Source: Cohaesibacter sp. (GTDB taxonomy: Bacteria; Pseudomonadota; Alphaproteobacteria; Rhizobiales; Cohaesibacteraceae). Taken from it: a stretch of 35,536 bases of DNA. The stretch is from positions 1 through 35,536 of the forward strand of contig JAOAQZ010000006.1 in NCBI GenBank assembly GCA_025210795.1. Reading direction: 5' to 3'. The notes under the pieces were generated by a model. It ran no database searches. It was not told where the DNA came from and worked only from the letters and a program-made list of their open reading frames with translations. This document shows, in pieces, positions 34,453 through 35,536 of the stretch (its first letter is position 1; each line of letters opens with the position of its first letter). The translations under genes were made by a program, and so were the position numbers.

Positions 34453-34481
34453 AAAAAGGCCCATCTAAATTATGGACCTTT
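34453..34481 (-). terminator. Intrinsic terminator after the DUF2793 gene, inside the phage module
   Basis: On the minus strand AAAGGTCCAT pairs with ATGGGCCTTT (one U-G pair) around a 7-base loop, followed by further T residues (TTTTTC overall). It lies 28 bases past the DUF2793 stop and before the spike-base gene, so the structural genes upstream are probably in a separate or attenuated transcript. Confidence 0.75.
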
Positions 34482-34509
34482 GTCATATTGGTGGAGATTT
34501 TCAGATTAA

Positions 34510-35346
34510 TCAGACAACCGCTGTAGAATCATGGATGTAACGCCAAATCGCTCCATCAGAATAGGCAGGTTTTGGGCCTGACGGTGCATCTGAGATGAAG
34601 GCCAAACTACCCGACCAATCCGAGGCATCCGGCAAAGATGCACGATTATAAGGGGCCAGTTTGACCGGCGCCTCCATTGAGCATCCTTTGGGGAACTCCG
34701 CTCTGGCGCTGATTTTATTGAGCCTTAAAGCCGTATGCCAATCACTACCATTATCCGAGACTTTAAATGAGAAATGATTGTCCCCCATCAGGCCAATCTC
34801 TGCCGCACCAGCCCAATTGGTTTGGAACAGAAAACTTGCTGTTTTGTCCTCGGCCTGCTTGTTCACCTTGGCACGGATATCACCTGAGCCGGGCGAGACA
34901 TCATCATGGCTAAAGAGAATAGCATCTGATTTGACCGACAACCGATTGATATTGTCTGCATTGGTCAAAATACCGATCTGGCCTCTTTGCTGAATTGCAT
35001 TTGGGATATGCTTATCACTCTGCCAATTGCCATCACCGTAGATGAGCAAGGTCTGGCTGTCCAAATCCCACACACGCCAGCCGGCTTGCGGGGTGGCAAA
35101 AATCCAGTCACTCCCTCTCCAAGCAGCAATATGGTTTTCTTTTCCTGTCCAGTCCCCTGACGCACCGGCAGCGACCAGATAGCAATCCCCTTCTTTTGGA
35201 CCGGATGGAGGGACAGACAGACCGGCATCTAGCACACTGGCTTGCGCCACCATATCGAGCACAAAGAGCGCTTCATTATGGGTGATATGTTTTTGCGCCT
35301 GAGATTGGGCAATCATCGGCAGATGGAGCCGAGCCGTTTTAGACAT
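34510..35346 (-). CDS. DUF2793-domain phage/gene-transfer-agent structural protein
   Basis: This 278-residue protein begins with the characteristic DUF2793 stretch: MSKTARLHLPMIAQSQAQKHITHNEAL, followed by PPSGPKEGDCYLVAAGASGDWTGKENHIAAW and WRVWDLDSQTLLIYGDGNW. DUF2793 proteins are found with alphaproteobacterial tail or spike genes, including the gene transfer agent spike locus. The C-terminal half (about 120-278) is variable and may be the receptor-facing part. I chose the ATG at 35346, which has AGGA eight bases upstream and overlaps the previous gene's stop; the frame opens 11 codons earlier in the other gene's coding sequence. Confidence 0.8.
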   Translation of the reverse strand: MSKTARLHLPMIAQSQAQKHITHNEALFVLDMVAQASVLDAGLSVPPSGPKEGDCYLVAAGASGDWTGKENHIAAWRGSDWIFATPQAGWRVWDLDSQTLLIYGDGNWQSDKHIPNAIQQRGQIGILTNADNINRLSVKSDAILFSHDDVSPGSGDIRAKVNKQAEDKTASFLFQTNWAGAAEIGLMGDNHFSFKVSDNGSDWHTALRLNKISARAEFPKGCSMEAPVKLAPYNRASLPDASDWSGSLAFISDAPSGPKPAYSDGAIWRYIHDSTAVV

Positions 35347-35536
35347 TGAAATATTCCTTACATTGAAATCCGCGACCAACCTGATTACTGATCTGACTGA
35401 CCTCGCATTTGATCAGGGAATAGGTTGAGAGTTGATCTGATAGCCGCTCGGCTTGAGAATAATCACATTCGGTTTCTGTAACTTGGTTTGATCGGACGAG
35501 GGACCACGTCTCCCCTTCATTTGCTTTGGCATAAAG
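35339..35536 (-). CDS. C-terminal 65 residues of an upstream phage structural protein (partial)
   Basis: A minus-strand frame is open from the right edge to a TAA at the complement of 35339-35341. It overlaps the DUF2793 ATG by eight bases (ATGTCTAA), typical of coupled phage genes. The visible tail includes WSLVRSNQVTETE and three cysteines (CDY, KCE, QCKEYFNV). It is too short to assign; a tail or baseplate protein is likely by position. Confidence 0.55.
   Translation of the reverse strand, partial: LYAKANEGETWSLVRSNQVTETECDYSQAERLSDQLSTYSLIKCEVSQISNQVGRGFQCKEYFNV

Larger units (their letters stand above)
31859..35536 (-). mobile_element. Prophage-like or gene-transfer-agent-like tail/spike and lysis module (continues past right edge)
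   Basis: The minus-strand order is structural protein (partial), DUF2793 protein, spike-base protein, fibre-like protein, holin, i-spanin, o-spanin, with one opposite-strand gene inside. Head-spike genes of the RcGTA type plus lysis genes are characteristic of alphaproteobacterial phages and gene transfer agents. The left boundary lies between the o-spanin stop (31859) and the PepSY start (31806). No integrase, tRNA or repeat marking an attachment site is visible in the window. Confidence 0.65.

Overview
The window looks like chromosome of a marine or soil alphaproteobacterium of the order Hyphomicrobiales (Rhizobiales). A Cohaesibacter-like genus is a guess from gene content that cannot be confirmed here. 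The pointers are a rhizobial cytochrome c maturation block (ccmI-E-F-H, called cycHJKL in rhizobia) near degP, a two-component pair and glnE; a PleC-like kinase with a CtrA-type site; a FeuP/FeuQ-type regulatory operon; and a YARHG-domain secreted protein. Base composition is about half G+C.

Left part (1-11.3 kb): the N-terminus of a probable chemotaxis receptor leaves the window on the minus strand. It is followed by a fused enoyl-CoA hydratase/3-hydroxyacyl-CoA dehydrogenase, a LuxR-type regulator whose receiver has lost its phospho-acceptor Asp, and an ScfR/RamB/PccR-family fatty acyl-CoA regulator with four perfect TTTGCAAA palindromes directly in front of its start. Aminopeptidase N (pepN) and a large PAS histidine kinase follow. 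The kinase is probably PleC and has a TTAA-N7-TTAA box upstream.

Middle (11.3-26.4 kb, mostly minus strand): transcription runs ccmI, ccmE, ccmF, ccmH, then a strong terminator. Next come an alpha/beta hydrolase-OsmC fusion, a small YARHG protein (plus strand) and a short Hsp70-like ATPase. After these lie degP, an OmpR-type regulator, its sensor kinase and glnE. From memory of rhizobial genomes, ccm, degP, the two-component pair, glnE and pleC lie together, so the OsmC, YARHG and Hsp70 genes look like an insertion between ccmH and degP.

Right part (26.5-31.8 kb): a GyrI-like protein, an unrecognised 466-residue protein, a glycine-zipper lipoprotein with a clear promoter, and a PepSY protein followed by a response regulator and kinase. 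This last group resembles rhizobial feuN-feuP-feuQ.

Far right (31.86 kb to the end): a prophage-like or gene-transfer-agent-like module. It contains a DUF2793 protein, a spike-base protein of the RCAP_rcc01079 type, a probable fibre protein, a holin, and an i-spanin with an o-spanin gene embedded out of frame. A secreted, cysteine-rich, moron-like gene lies on the opposite strand. The module continues past the right edge, so its extent and integrity are unknown. No tRNA, rRNA, CRISPR array or insertion sequence was seen.
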